Assembly: GCF_021730615.1 (NCBI RefSeq)
Contig: NZ_JAJLMN010000001.1
Coordinates: 2,739,501 to 2,803,500, forward strand
Length of the DNA stretch: 64,000 nucleotides
Origin: Lichenibacterium dinghuense
Lineage (GTDB): Bacteria; Pseudomonadota; Alphaproteobacteria; Rhizobiales; Beijerinckiaceae
Direction: 5' to 3'
The translations under genes were made by a program, and so were the position numbers. Under the pieces are notes generated by a model. It saw only the letters and a program-made list of their open reading frames with translations, was not told where the DNA came from and made no database searches. Each line of letters starts with the position of its first letter. Position 1 is the stretch's first letter. Below are positions 1 to 13,972 of this stretch, one piece after another.

Positions 1-1344
1 CAGGAACACGATGTGCCATTCCACGGTCTTGTAGGCCTCGTGCATGGTCATGGTGCGCAGCAGCAGCAGCACCACGGCCGCGCCGAAGAACGCCACCGCG
101 ACGCCCACCAGCTTGAGGGCCACCAGCGTCATCGCGGCGGCCAGCACGAGGAGCGGGGTCCAGCCGCGGTGGCTGATCCCGAGCGTGATGGAGCGCTCGG
201 CCAGCGGCAGCACGTGCAGTTCGCCGAGCGTTTCGGGCAGCGAGGGCGAGGCCGAGCGCAGCACCACCACGTCGCCCTGGCGGAAGCGCACCGTCGACAG
301 CCGCTGCAGGATGGCGGTGCCGCGTCGGCTCAGCGCCACGAGGCCGACCCCGTGGCGCGCCTGCAGCGCCATCTGGCTCGGCGTGTGCCCGATCAGCGGC
401 GAATTCTCGGTGACCACGCCCTCGACCACGGTGGCGTGGCCCTCGGCGTCGTGGGCGGTCCCGCCGGCGAGGTCGAGCCGCGCCCGGGCCACGATGCCGT
501 CGAGGCTCTCGGGCTCGCCGCGCAGCAGCAGCACGTCGCCGGCCTGGAGCCGCGATGCGGGGGTGGGGGCGTAGCGGCGGAAGCGCTCGCGCACGATGCC
601 GGCCACCGAAACGTCGCCCTGCTGCAGGGCCTCGAACTCGGCCACGGTGAAGCCGACCGCGGGCGAATGGGGGCCCAGCACGGCTTCCGCGGTGTAGCTG
701 TCGATCGTGAAGGCGGCGTCCATGGAGGACGCGGCGCGGCGCACGGGCAGCAGCCGCCAGCCCACCGTCAGGAACGCGATCGTCAGCGCGGCGATGGACA
801 GGCCCACCGGGGTGAAGTCGAACATCGTGAAGGGCTTGCCGAACATGTCGGCCCGGACCTTGGCGATGATGATGTTGGGCGAGGTACCGACCAGCGTGAC
901 GAGGCCGCCGGTGAGCGAGGCCGCCGCCATGGGCATCAGCAGCGCGGAGGGCGGGGTCCCGTGGCGCCGCGCCAGCTGCAGCGCGATCGGCATGAAGATG
1001 GCGAGCGCGCCGACGTTCTTGGTCACCATGGACAGGAGGAGCACGCAGGCCGAGAGCGCGGGCGCCTGCACGGCGGCCGTGCGCAGCTTCGGCAGGATCG
1101 GCCGCATCAGGACCTCGATCGTGCCCGAGCGCGCGATGCAGGCGCTGACCACCAGCGCCGCCGCGATGATCACGATGATCTCGTCCGAGAAGCCCTCGAA
1201 GGCGTGCTTCTCCGGCACGATGCCGAGCGCGATGCCGACCAGGAGCGCCGACATGGCCACGAGGTCGTAGGGCAGGCGCCCCCACACGAACAGGCCGATG
1301 GTGACGGCGATGAGGCCGAAGGCCAACCCTTGGTCGAGTGTCAT
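1..1344 (-). CDS. SLC13/DASS-type anion permease with RCK_C domains (3' end outside window)
   Basis: This is an inner-membrane permease of the SLC13/DASS superfamily; substrates in the family include dicarboxylates and sulfate. The first 448 codons are visible and the frame is still open at base 1, so the C-terminus lies outside. Residues 1-200 hold hydrophobic helices, including a TSPNIII motif like the SPN/SNT signature of DASS carriers. Residues about 210-400 look like two consecutive RCK_C (TrkA-C) cytosolic domains, each ending in a GDVxxLRG or GDVVVLRS strand. Hydrophobic helices resume afterwards. The ATG at 1344 starts a clean membrane N-terminus (MTLDQGLAFGLIAVT). It is transcribed away from the kinase gene at 1468. 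Substrate cannot be told; a sulfate or dicarboxylate carrier is plausible. Confidence 0.85.
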   Translation of the reverse strand, partial: MTLDQGLAFGLIAVTIGLFVWGRLPYDLVAMSALLVGIALGIVPEKHAFEGFSDEIIVIIAAALVVSACIARSGTIEVLMRPILPKLRTAAVQAPALSACVLLLSMVTKNVGALAIFMPIALQLARRHGTPPSALLMPMAAASLTGGLVTLVGTSPNIIIAKVRADMFGKPFTMFDFTPVGLSIAALTIAFLTVGWRLLPVRRAASSMDAAFTIDSYTAEAVLGPHSPAVGFTVAEFEALQQGDVSVAGIVRERFRRYAPTPASRLQAGDVLLLRGEPESLDGIVARARLDLAGGTAHDAEGHATVVEGVVTENSPLIGHTPSQMALQARHGVGLVALSRRGTAILQRLSTVRFRQGDVVVLRSASPSLPETLGELHVLPLAERSITLGISHRGWTPLLVLAAAMTLVALKLVGVAVAFFGAAVVLLLLRTMTMHEAYKTVEWHIVFL

Positions 1345-1467
1345 CCGGGCTCCGCGGCCGGGCTCGGACATCCCGCGGCGAGCCGGATGCCGGGCGCGGG
1401 GAGCCGATCCGGTCCGGCGCCGTTATAGGCGAGGGCCGGGCTTTCCTCCAGGGAGGGCGCGGGCCAT

Positions 1468-3837
<2,370 letters not shown>

Positions 3838-3861
3838 GGACACATCGTCGGAGATCGTTGC

Positions 3862-4242
3862 ATGCGCATATTGCTCGTCGAGGACCACGAGGAGATCTGG
3901 GACTTCCTGTCCCGGCGGCTGCGGCGGCGCGGCTTCGAGGTCGTGCTCGCGGCCGACGGCCAGGAAGGGGTCGACAAGGCCGGCTCGGAGTCGCCCGACA
4001 TCATCCTGCTCGACATGAACCTGCCGATCATCGACGGCTGGACGGCGGCCTCGATGATCAAGGCGGAGTCCAAGACGGCCCACATCCCCATCATCGCCCT
4101 GACGGCCCACGCCATGTCGGGCGACCGCGAGAAGGCCATCGCGGCCGGCTGCAACGACTACCACCCGAAGCCGGTCGACTTCTCCCGCCTGCTCGCCCAG
4201 ATCGAGGCGCTGGGCGGCAAGGCGGCCCCGGCGCGGGCCTGA
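3862..4242 (+). CDS. Single-domain response regulator (CheY/DivK-like)
   Basis: A 126-residue stand-alone receiver domain. The acidic pocket is present (VEDHEE near residues 7-11), the phosphorylation site is D51 (LLDMNLP), and the conserved Thr (T81, ALTAHA) and Lys (K103, HPKPVDF) are both there. It has no output domain, so it should act as a phosphotransfer intermediate or by protein binding, in the manner of DivK. Its position immediately after the hybrid kinase suggests that kinase is its phosphodonor. The next gene starts three bases after its stop, so the three genes look like one operon. Confidence 0.92.
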   Translation: MRILLVEDHEEIWDFLSRRLRRRGFEVVLAADGQEGVDKAGSESPDIILLDMNLPIIDGWTAASMIKAESKTAHIPIIALTAHAMSGDREKAIAAGCNDYHPKPVDFSRLLAQIEALGGKAAPARA

Positions 4243-4245
4243 CGC

Positions 4246-4881
4246 GTGACCGAGGCCGCCGCGGCGCCCCGCTCCGGCTTCCTCGCGGGGCTGCAACGCC
4301 TGCTGGAGCGGCGGGTCGACCACGACGGCGCCGCCCCCGCGCTCGAGATCCCGCCGACCGCGGCACCCCCGGTGGGCGGCGCGGCCGACGGGGGCGACGT
4401 CGGGCGGCGCGACCGCCGGCTGCGGCTGCCGCAGGAGATCCTCGACCGCAGCCTGTCCGCCAAGGTGCTCGACGGCTGGCTGCAGAACCGCCACCAGGTG
4501 CTGGTGCCGCTGACGTTCCGGCTCGGCCGGCTGGAGGCGGGCGACGTGGCGGTGCTGATGCGCTTCACCGCGACGGCGCTTCTCAACGCGTCGAAGGCCG
4601 ACGAGGCGGCCCGCCGCGGGGTCGAGCGCTGGCTCGGGGAGGTGGGGGCGGCGGGCGCGGCGATCGCGCAGTTCCGCGCGGCCCTCGACGCGCCGGAGCC
4701 GCTGAGCCGGCTCGTGGCCGCGGTGCGCGAGCGCGATCTCGCCCCCTACGCCTACGCGGCCGCCGTGGTGGCGTCCGACGCGCGCGACCCCGCGGGCCGG
4801 CTCTTCGCCAACTTCATCGCGGCGCGCCTCGCGCTGCCGGCCGACGCCGTGCGCTCGGTGGACCGCCGCTACAGGCGGTGA
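4246..4881 (+). CDS. Unrecognised protein in a kinase/response-regulator operon
   Basis: I do not recognise this 211-residue protein. It begins with GTG, three bases after the response-regulator stop, so it is probably translated with it. The first 70 residues are rich in Ala, Pro and Gly and look disordered. Residues about 75-205 are predicted to be mostly helical and amphipathic, with no membrane segment, signal peptide or catalytic motif that I can identify. The C-terminus is strongly basic (SVDRRYRR). Its location suggests an accessory or output role in the same signalling pathway, but nothing in the sequence proves that. Confidence 0.65.
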   Translation: MTEAAAAPRSGFLAGLQRLLERRVDHDGAAPALEIPPTAAPPVGGAADGGDVGRRDRRLRLPQEILDRSLSAKVLDGWLQNRHQVLVPLTFRLGRLEAGDVAVLMRFTATALLNASKADEAARRGVERWLGEVGAAGAAIAQFRAALDAPEPLSRLVAAVRERDLAPYAYAAAVVASDARDPAGRLFANFIAARLALPADAVRSVDRRYRR

Positions 4882-4888
4882 GCGGGGA

Positions 4889-6325
4889 TCAGGGGTGCTC
4901 GACCGCCGACGCCATGGCGGCGGCGGCCCGGCCGGCCTCCTCGGCCCCGGCGATCCCGTTGAAGAAGGCGTTGAGCGCCACCGCGGCCACGGCGGCGAGC
5001 AGGATGCCGGATTCGAGGAGCGGGTGCAGCGCGTCCGGCATGGCGCGGAAGAAGGTCGGGGCGACGATCGGGATCATGCCGAAGCCGACCGACACCGCGA
5101 CCACGAACAGGTTCCTGGAGTTGCCCGCGAAGTCCACCGCGGTGAGGATGCGGGCGCCGGTGGCGGCCACCATGCCGAACATGACGAGGCCCGCCCCGCC
5201 CAGCACCACCTGGGGCACGGCCTCGACCAGGGCGCCCATCTTGGGCAGGAGCCCGAGCACCAGCATGACGACGCCGCCCGCCACCGTGACGAAGCGGGAG
5301 CGCACGCCCGTCACCCCGACGAGGCCGACGTTCTGCGAGAAGGACGTGTAGGGGAAGGTGTTGAACACGCCGCCGATGACCGTGCCGAGGCCGTCGGCGC
5401 GCAGGCCGCGGGTGAGGTCGGCGGGGCCGATCGGCTTGCCGGTGATCTCGCCGAGGGCGAGGAACATGCCGAGCGACTCCACCATCACAACCATCATGAC
5501 GATGCACATGGTCAGCACCGGCACGGGGTGGAAGCTCGGCACCCCGAAGCGGAACGGCACGACGAGGTCGAACCAGGGCGCGCCCGCCACCTTGTCGAAG
5601 TGCATGATGCCGAGCGCCGCCGACAGCGCCGCGCCCGCCACGATGCCGAGCAGCACCGACACGTTGGCCACGAAGCCGCGCCCGAACCTGATCAGCGCCA
5701 GGATGACCAGGAGCACGAAGGCCGAGACGCCCATGCCGGCCAGCTGCCCGTAGGTGGGGTTGGCGAAGGCGCCCGGCACGCCGTCGACGACGCGCGTCAC
5801 GGTGGGCAGGCCTCCGCCCGCCCAGTTGATGCCGACCCGCATCAGCGACACCCCGATCACCAGGATGATGGTGCCGGTGACCACGGGCGGGAACAGGGGC
5901 AGGAGGCGGCTCACGAAGGGCGCGGCCAGCAGGGCGAAGAGCCCGGCGCCGATCACGGCGCCGTAGATGCCGAGGAGGCCGACCTCGGGCGTCGCCGCCA
6001 TGGCCAGCATGGGGCCGACCGACGCGAAGGTGACGCCCATCATCACCGGGAGCCGGATGCCGATGCCGGGCAGGCCGAAGCTCTGCACCAGCGTGGCGAG
6101 CCCGCCCGCGAACAGGTCGGCGCTGATCAGGAAGGCCACCTGGTCGGGCGGCAGGTTCAGGGCGCGGCCGACGATCAGGGGCACCGCGACGGCGCCGGCA
6201 TACATGACGAGGACGTGCTGGACGGCGAGGGGCAGCAGGCGCGACGGCGGCAGGCGCTCGTCAACCGCCGCGGCGGCCGGCGCGACGGGCGGCAGAGCGG
6301 CGAAGGGGGCGGTCACCATGGACAT
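4889..6325 (-). CDS. NCS2-family xanthine/uracil permease
   Basis: A 478-residue inner-membrane nucleobase:H+ (or cation) symporter of the NCS2/NAT family. A TM1 motif QHVLVMYAG carries H37, matching the functional histidine of XanQ. An acidic helix (VESLGMFLALGE) and the NAT signature region (SQNVGLVGVTGVRSR) follow. The Gln-Asn start and Thr-Gly end of that signature resemble xanthine/uric-acid carriers more than UraA-type uracil carriers. The frame is open upstream to 6472, but the ATG at 6325 is preferred: it has a GGAGAG site seven bases before it, and the longer version would add an Arg-rich non-membrane stretch. It is convergent with the preceding operon (8-base gap). No purine catabolism genes are adjacent. 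Confidence 0.9.
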   Translation of the reverse strand: MSMVTAPFAALPPVAPAAAAVDERLPPSRLLPLAVQHVLVMYAGAVAVPLIVGRALNLPPDQVAFLISADLFAGGLATLVQSFGLPGIGIRLPVMMGVTFASVGPMLAMAATPEVGLLGIYGAVIGAGLFALLAAPFVSRLLPLFPPVVTGTIILVIGVSLMRVGINWAGGGLPTVTRVVDGVPGAFANPTYGQLAGMGVSAFVLLVILALIRFGRGFVANVSVLLGIVAGAALSAALGIMHFDKVAGAPWFDLVVPFRFGVPSFHPVPVLTMCIVMMVVMVESLGMFLALGEITGKPIGPADLTRGLRADGLGTVIGGVFNTFPYTSFSQNVGLVGVTGVRSRFVTVAGGVVMLVLGLLPKMGALVEAVPQVVLGGAGLVMFGMVAATGARILTAVDFAGNSRNLFVVAVSVGFGMIPIVAPTFFRAMPDALHPLLESGILLAAVAAVALNAFFNGIAGAEEAGRAAAAMASAVEHP

Positions 6326-6405
6326 GGGCGCTCTCCGGGCTGGAGGGGTCAACCCGGAGGTGCAAAGCGCGTGCCGATCGGGCGCGGCCGCCCGATGCCC
6401 TCCCG

Positions 6406-6612
6406 TCAGCGGCGGACGACGACGGCCGGCTCGCGCCTGGCGCGCGTTTCCGCGCTCCCGTGCGGGAAGCATCTGGACCCGTTTCTCCGGACGTAGCGTC
6501 CGTCCACCCTGGTGCGGCCGTACGCCCTGCCGCCGTCGCCGCTGGCCGCGGCGGGCGAGGCCAAGGCCAGAGCTGAAGCCGGCGCCGCGGCTGGGAGCGT
6601 GAAGGCGCGCAC
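6406..6612 (-). CDS. Possible small secreted protein
   Basis: A 68-residue frame starting with GTG that looks like a small exported protein. An Ala/Leu-rich stretch (residues about 4-23, ending PAAAS) would fit a cleavable signal peptide. The rest is basic, with a GRTRVDGRYVRR segment recalling the DGTYV pattern of short secreted rhizobial proteins. It lies in the 392-base gap between the NCS2 permease and the CBS protein, on the same strand as both. No strong ribosome site is seen. In such GC-rich DNA an open frame of this length could be chance, so the call is tentative. Confidence 0.35.
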   Translation of the reverse strand: MRAFTLPAAAPASALALASPAAASGDGGRAYGRTRVDGRYVRRNGSRCFPHGSAETRARREPAVVVRR

Positions 6613-6717
6613 GGGAGCTCTCGGGAGGCGAAGAATGGTCCGCCGGCGGAATGCGGCGGGGAGCCTCCCGCGTCCCGTCCGCGGCGACGCACCGCGCCCG
6701 GGCGCGGCGCCGGCCGG

Positions 6718-7152
6718 TCAGCCCTCGCCGCGCCCGGCCTCGGTGATCTCGCTCAGCGCGGCCTGCAGGCTGCGGCTGTCGACCAGGAGCTTGCGCGACA
6801 CGTCGGCCAGCGTCACCCAGCCGGCGACGGCGCCGCGGTCGTCGAGGACGGGGAGGCGGCGGACGTGGTTGGCCGCCATCAGGTCCATGGCGACCTGCAG
6901 CTCGTCCGTCTCGCGGCAGGAGATCATCGAGCGGGACGCGACGTCGCGCACCAGCGTGGCGTTGGGGTCGAGGCCGGCCGCCACCACGCGGAACAGCAGG
7001 TCCCGGTCGGTCACGACGCCTTCGAGCGCGTCCGGCGTGCCGACCGGGAGGGCGCCGACGTCGAGCTCGCCCATCAGTTCGGCGGCTTCCTTCACCGGGG
7101 CGTTGCCCGCGATGAACTCCACCACCGTGCTCATCACCTCAGCGACTCTCAC
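6718..7152 (-). CDS. CBS-pair domain protein
   Basis: A 144-residue protein made almost entirely of two CBS motifs, at about residues 7-60 (VMSTVVEFI to GVVTDRDLLFR) and 70-125 (VASRSMISC to GWVTLADVSR). Such CBS pairs usually bind adenine nucleotides or S-adenosylmethionine and act as energy or redox sensors. There is no attached enzyme or channel, so the partner is unknown. The GTG at 7152 is supported by an upstream GGAGG. Starting instead at the ATG at 7134 would remove the first strand of the domain. It stands alone on the minus strand. Confidence 0.88.
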   Translation of the reverse strand: MRVAEVMSTVVEFIAGNAPVKEAAELMGELDVGALPVGTPDALEGVVTDRDLLFRVVAAGLDPNATLVRDVASRSMISCRETDELQVAMDLMAANHVRRLPVLDDRGAVAGWVTLADVSRKLLVDSRSLQAALSEITEAGRGEG

Positions 7153-7216
7153 GCCCCCGCCCTCCGTCTCAGGGGCCGGACGGTAGCACGGGACGCGCGC
7201 CCGCGCGGCGTCCGCG

Positions 7217-7429
7217 TCAGCTCCGCCCGTCGAGCTTCCACACGAAGACTTCGCGGCCGTTGTGGGCCTCGGCGATCTTGACGTGGTGGGCCGGGCCGAC
7301 GCCGGGATGCTCGCGCAGCATGCGCTTGGCCACGTCCTTCACGGTGCTGAGGTGGCCGAGCTCGTGGTGCGTCGCCAGGAGCTGCGCCGCGCCGACGGTC
7401 CGCCGCCAGATGGTGATCTCGTACAGCAT
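7217..7429 (-). CDS. Small hypothetical protein
   Basis: A 70-residue hydrophilic protein (start MLYEITIWRRT) that I cannot assign to a family. It has a beta-like first segment, a basic amphipathic middle rich in His (THHELGH) and a final strand (HNGREVFVWKLDGRS) that resembles a small alpha/beta fold. The frame is open six codons further to 7447, but the ATG at 7429 gives a more natural N-terminus. Relatively AT-rich sequence upstream (7520-7570) may hold its promoter. It lies between the CBS protein and the lgt-midA-pgeF operon. Confidence 0.6.
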   Translation of the reverse strand: MLYEITIWRRTVGAAQLLATHHELGHLSTVKDVAKRMLREHPGVGPAHHVKIAEAHNGREVFVWKLDGRS

Positions 7430-7601
7430 CGGCCCGACAAACGGCACGCCCCGCCGGCTGTCAACGCGCGGCGCTCCTCAGGTGGAGAGCCGGCCGTCGA
7501 TGGTCGGTGACTGTGCCGTTTGGATGCCGAAGCTGGATCTATTCCATTTCCACCTTGCATCGACTGCAATCGAGCTGCGCCCGTCGCTCGATCGCCGCGC
7601 T

Positions 7602-8378
7602 TCACCCCTTGAGCGCGATGGCGCCGACGAGCCGCCCGTAGTCGGGCTCGCCGCGATGCGTCGCGCGGCGGTAGGAGAAGAAGCGGGCCTCGTCGGCGTA
7701 GGTGTCGAGCGCGAGGTCGACGACGCGGCCGATGCCGGTGCCGCGCAGCCGGTGGCAGATGAAGCCCGGCAGGTCGAAGCGGTGGTGCCCGGCGCGGGGC
7801 GAGGGCGCGAAGAAGGCCTCATAGGTCGCGTCCCGCTCCGCCACGCGGGCGCGGAACTCCGGGCCGACCTCGTAGGACGCGGCCGCGATGGTGGGGCCGA
7901 GCACGGCCGCGATGCCGGCGCGCGTCGCGCCGAGCCCCAGCATGGCCTCGACGGTGGATTCGAGCACGCCGAACACCGCGCCCTTCCAGCCCGAATGGCA
8001 GGCGCCGACGACGCCGGCCTCCGCGTCGGCCAGGAGCACGATGCCGCAGTCCGCGCCCGTGACGGCCAGCGCGAGCCCCGGCGTGCGGGTGGCGAGCCCG
8101 TCGCAGCGCGGCCGGTCCTCGTGGCCGAACGGGGCCGAGATCGCGACCGCGTCGGGCGAATGGACGAGGTGGGGCAGCACGAGGTGGTCCGCCGCGACGC
8201 CGAGCGCCTCCGCCATGCGGCGGCGGTTCTCGATCACGCTCTCGCGCGCGTCGCGCGAGCCGATGCCGCCGTTGAGCGAGGCGTAGATCCCCGTCGAGAC
8301 GCCGCCCTCGCGCGTGAAGAAGCCGTGCGCGATCCGGGGATCGCCGAGCGCCGGGGCGGAGATGGGCCGGAGCGTCAT
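7602..8378 (-). CDS. pgeF: Purine nucleoside phosphorylase/laccase-domain protein (YfiH family)
   Basis: A 258-residue protein of the multicopper-oxidoreductase-like YfiH/PgeF/FAMIN family. Members have been described as purine nucleoside phosphorylase/adenosine deaminase enzymes and as a peptidoglycan-editing factor. The zinc ligands are visible: H73 (LPHLVHSPD), C111 (GADCGI) and H128 (ACHSGWKG). The C-terminal FFSYRRATHRGEPDYGR signature is also present. Length is typical. The ATG overlaps the midA-like stop as ATGA, indicating translational coupling in an lgt-midA-pgeF operon of which this is the last gene. Confidence 0.93.
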   Translation of the reverse strand: MTLRPISAPALGDPRIAHGFFTREGGVSTGIYASLNGGIGSRDARESVIENRRRMAEALGVAADHLVLPHLVHSPDAVAISAPFGHEDRPRCDGLATRTPGLALAVTGADCGIVLLADAEAGVVGACHSGWKGAVFGVLESTVEAMLGLGATRAGIAAVLGPTIAAASYEVGPEFRARVAERDATYEAFFAPSPRAGHHRFDLPGFICHRLRGTGIGRVVDLALDTYADEARFFSYRRATHRGEPDYGRLVGAIALKG

Positions 8379-9469
8379 GGCGGTGGAACCTCGAAGCCGG
8401 GCGGGACGGGGAGGGAGGGCGAGGCGATCGCCAGGACCTTGAACAGCTCGCCCATGCCGGGGCGCCCCGCCGTGCCGGGCGTGGCGAGGCGCTCGGCCGC
8501 GGCGTCGATCGCGGCGGCCTGCTCGGGGGTCGCGCGCGCCTTCAGCGCGGCGGCGCGGGCGCCCAAGCCGAGCGCGCGCAGGAAGGCGCCCTGCGGCAAG
8601 GGCCCGTGCACGGCGGCGCCGGCGCCCTCGGCCGCGCGGCGCAGCCCGCCGAAGTCGACGTGGGCCGACAGGTCGGCGAGGCCCGGCTCGGCCAGGGGAT
8701 CGGTGAAGCCGTGGCGGCGCACGGCCTGCAGCGTTTCGGCGAAGGCGGGCTTGGCATAGCCATAGTCGATCACCAGCGCGGCGCCGCCGTCGCGCGCGAT
8801 GCGGGCCGCGAGCCCCTTGGCGAGCCCCTGCGCGACGAGCCCCACCTCCAGCACGGCCCCGTCCGGCGCCTCGACCCGGATGGCGGGCTCGGGCTCGGGC
8901 GCGAGGCCGAAGCTCAGCGCGTCGCCCGCGAGCCCGACGAGCCGCTGCCGCCAGCCGCCCGGGGTCTTCACGTAGTGGCGCACCGGCAGGGCGTCGAAGA
9001 ACTCGTTGGCGATCACGATGGCCGGGCCGGGCGGCACGTCCTCGACGCCCGCGTGCCAGGACGCGGGGACGCCGCAGCCGTCGAGCGCCCGGCGCTGCGC
9101 GTCGCGCAGCGCCGGGCTGGTCTCGACGAGGTGGAGGTCGAGCGCCGCGAACAGGGGCGGCACGCGGCGCAGGGCGCGCAGCGCGTCCGCGAGCAGGGTG
9201 CCGCGGCCGGGGCCGAGCTCGACGAGGCGCAGCCGGTCGGGCGCGCCCATGGAGGCCCAGACCGCCGCCGCCCAGGCGCCGACGAGCTCGCCGAACATCT
9301 GGCTCGTCTCGGGGGCCGTGGTGAAGTCTCCGGCCGCGCCGAAGGGGTCGCGGGTGAGATAGTAGCCGAGGGTTGGGTGGCCGAGGCACAGCGCCATGTA
9401 GCGGTCGACGCCGATCGGCCCCCCGTCGAGGATCAGGGCGCGGATCTCGTCGCCGAGGCGGCTCGTCAT
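8375..9469 (-). CDS. SAM-dependent methyltransferase, MidA/NDUFAF7 family
   Basis: A 364-residue class I SAM-dependent methyltransferase. The N-terminus has the family block HPTLGYYLTRDPFGAAGDF and a TTAPETSQMFGEL segment. The SAM-binding glycine motif is VELGPGRGTL, and an ANEFFDALPVR motif follows. The mitochondrial homologue NDUFAF7 methylates an arginine of a complex I subunit; the bacterial target is not established. ATGA overlaps with lgt upstream and pgeF downstream tie it into a three-gene operon, an arrangement common in alphaproteobacteria. Confidence 0.92.
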   Translation of the reverse strand: MTSRLGDEIRALILDGGPIGVDRYMALCLGHPTLGYYLTRDPFGAAGDFTTAPETSQMFGELVGAWAAAVWASMGAPDRLRLVELGPGRGTLLADALRALRRVPPLFAALDLHLVETSPALRDAQRRALDGCGVPASWHAGVEDVPPGPAIVIANEFFDALPVRHYVKTPGGWRQRLVGLAGDALSFGLAPEPEPAIRVEAPDGAVLEVGLVAQGLAKGLAARIARDGGAALVIDYGYAKPAFAETLQAVRRHGFTDPLAEPGLADLSAHVDFGGLRRAAEGAGAAVHGPLPQGAFLRALGLGARAAALKARATPEQAAAIDAAAERLATPGTAGRPGMGELFKVLAIASPSLPVPPGFEVPPP

Positions 9470-10305
9470 GCCGGAGCGCCGGCCCGGCCGGCGCGCCGCC
9501 GCGGGCGCAGCGCCCAGGCGATCAGCGCGACGCCGACGGCGAGCAGCGGCAGGCTCAACAGCATGCCCATGGTGGCGCCGCCGAACAGGAAGCCGAGCTG
9601 CGGGTCGGGCTGGCGGAAGAACTCGGACGCGATGCGGGCCAGGGCGTAGCCGGCGGCGAAGAGCCCCGTCGACAGGCCGGGGCGCTTCAGCGCGCCGAGG
9701 CGGATGGCGACGAAGAGCAGCACGAACAGGCCGATGCCCTCCAGCCCCGCCTCGTAGAGCTGGCTCGGGTGGCGGGGCACGGGGCCCGCGCCGGGGAACA
9801 CCATGGCCCAGGGCACGTCCGGCGCCTCGCGCCCCCACAGCTCCGGCTTGATGAAGTTGGCGATGCGGCCGAGGAACAGGCCGATCGGCACCACGGCAGC
9901 GACGCCGTCCGCCACCGACAGGAAGCGCACGCCCGCGCGCCGGGCGAAGATCGCCATGCCGACCACAGTGCCGATCAGGCCGCCGTGGAACGCCATGCCA
10001 CCGTTCCAGGCCGCCACGATCTCCAGCGGGTGTTCGAGGTAGTAGCCGGGGTTGTAGAACAGCACGTAGCCGAGCCGCCCGCCGAGCACGATGCCGAGCG
10101 CCACGTAGACCACGAGGTCGTCGATCGACAGGGGCGTCGGGTGGCGGACGTCGCCCCACAGCCGGTCGGCCGCGCAGAGCCGCTTCATGTAGAACCAGCC
10201 GAGCACGATGCCCGCCACGTAGGCCAGCGCGTACCAGCGGATCGGCAAGGGCCCGAGGTCGACCAGCACGGGGTCGATCACCGGGTAGGGGAGGACGAAC
10301 AACAT
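9466..10305 (-). CDS. lgt: Prolipoprotein diacylglyceryl transferase
   Basis: This is the first enzyme of bacterial lipoprotein maturation: it moves diacylglycerol from phosphatidylglycerol to the lipobox cysteine of prolipoproteins in the inner membrane. The 279-residue protein has about seven membrane segments. It carries the Lgt signature GRIANFIKPELWG and the conserved RWYALAY and HGGLIG segments. The ATG at 10305 (MLFVLPYPVIDP) is preferred over an in-frame upstream ATG at 10341 because it matches the usual short Lgt N-terminus. It overlaps the midA-like gene by ATGA and is the first gene of the operon. Confidence 0.96.
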   Translation of the reverse strand: MLFVLPYPVIDPVLVDLGPLPIRWYALAYVAGIVLGWFYMKRLCAADRLWGDVRHPTPLSIDDLVVYVALGIVLGGRLGYVLFYNPGYYLEHPLEIVAAWNGGMAFHGGLIGTVVGMAIFARRAGVRFLSVADGVAAVVPIGLFLGRIANFIKPELWGREAPDVPWAMVFPGAGPVPRHPSQLYEAGLEGIGLFVLLFVAIRLGALKRPGLSTGLFAAGYALARIASEFFRQPDPQLGFLFGGATMGMLLSLPLLAVGVALIAWALRPRRRAGRAGAPA

Positions 10306-10461
10306 GGGGGCGACATGCCCGCGGGGCCGGGGCGGCGTCAAGGCGGCGGGCCCGAGGAGGGGGCCTCCCCCCGTTTCTGAACAGGCCGGCCGACGCCGGC
10401 GGGCCCCGTCGCACCGGCCGCGGCCCTTCTCGGCGCCGCGAGCCCGCCTCCGGCCCGCGCC

Positions 10462-13776
<3,315 letters not shown>

Positions 13777-13972
13777 GGCGCCGGGCGCCGGGCCGGACAG
13801 GCCTTCCCGCCGATGGGGGCTTCGCGCGCGACGGATCCGCTCGGCTCGGGGGCGTGCGGGGCGGCTGAAGGGACAGCAGGCAGCATGGCCGATCGGTGCC
13901 AGAGCATCGGCGACGGGTCAAATCTCGGCAGGTCCGGGCATCCTGCCCGGCCCCTTCCGGCCGCAGGCCGCG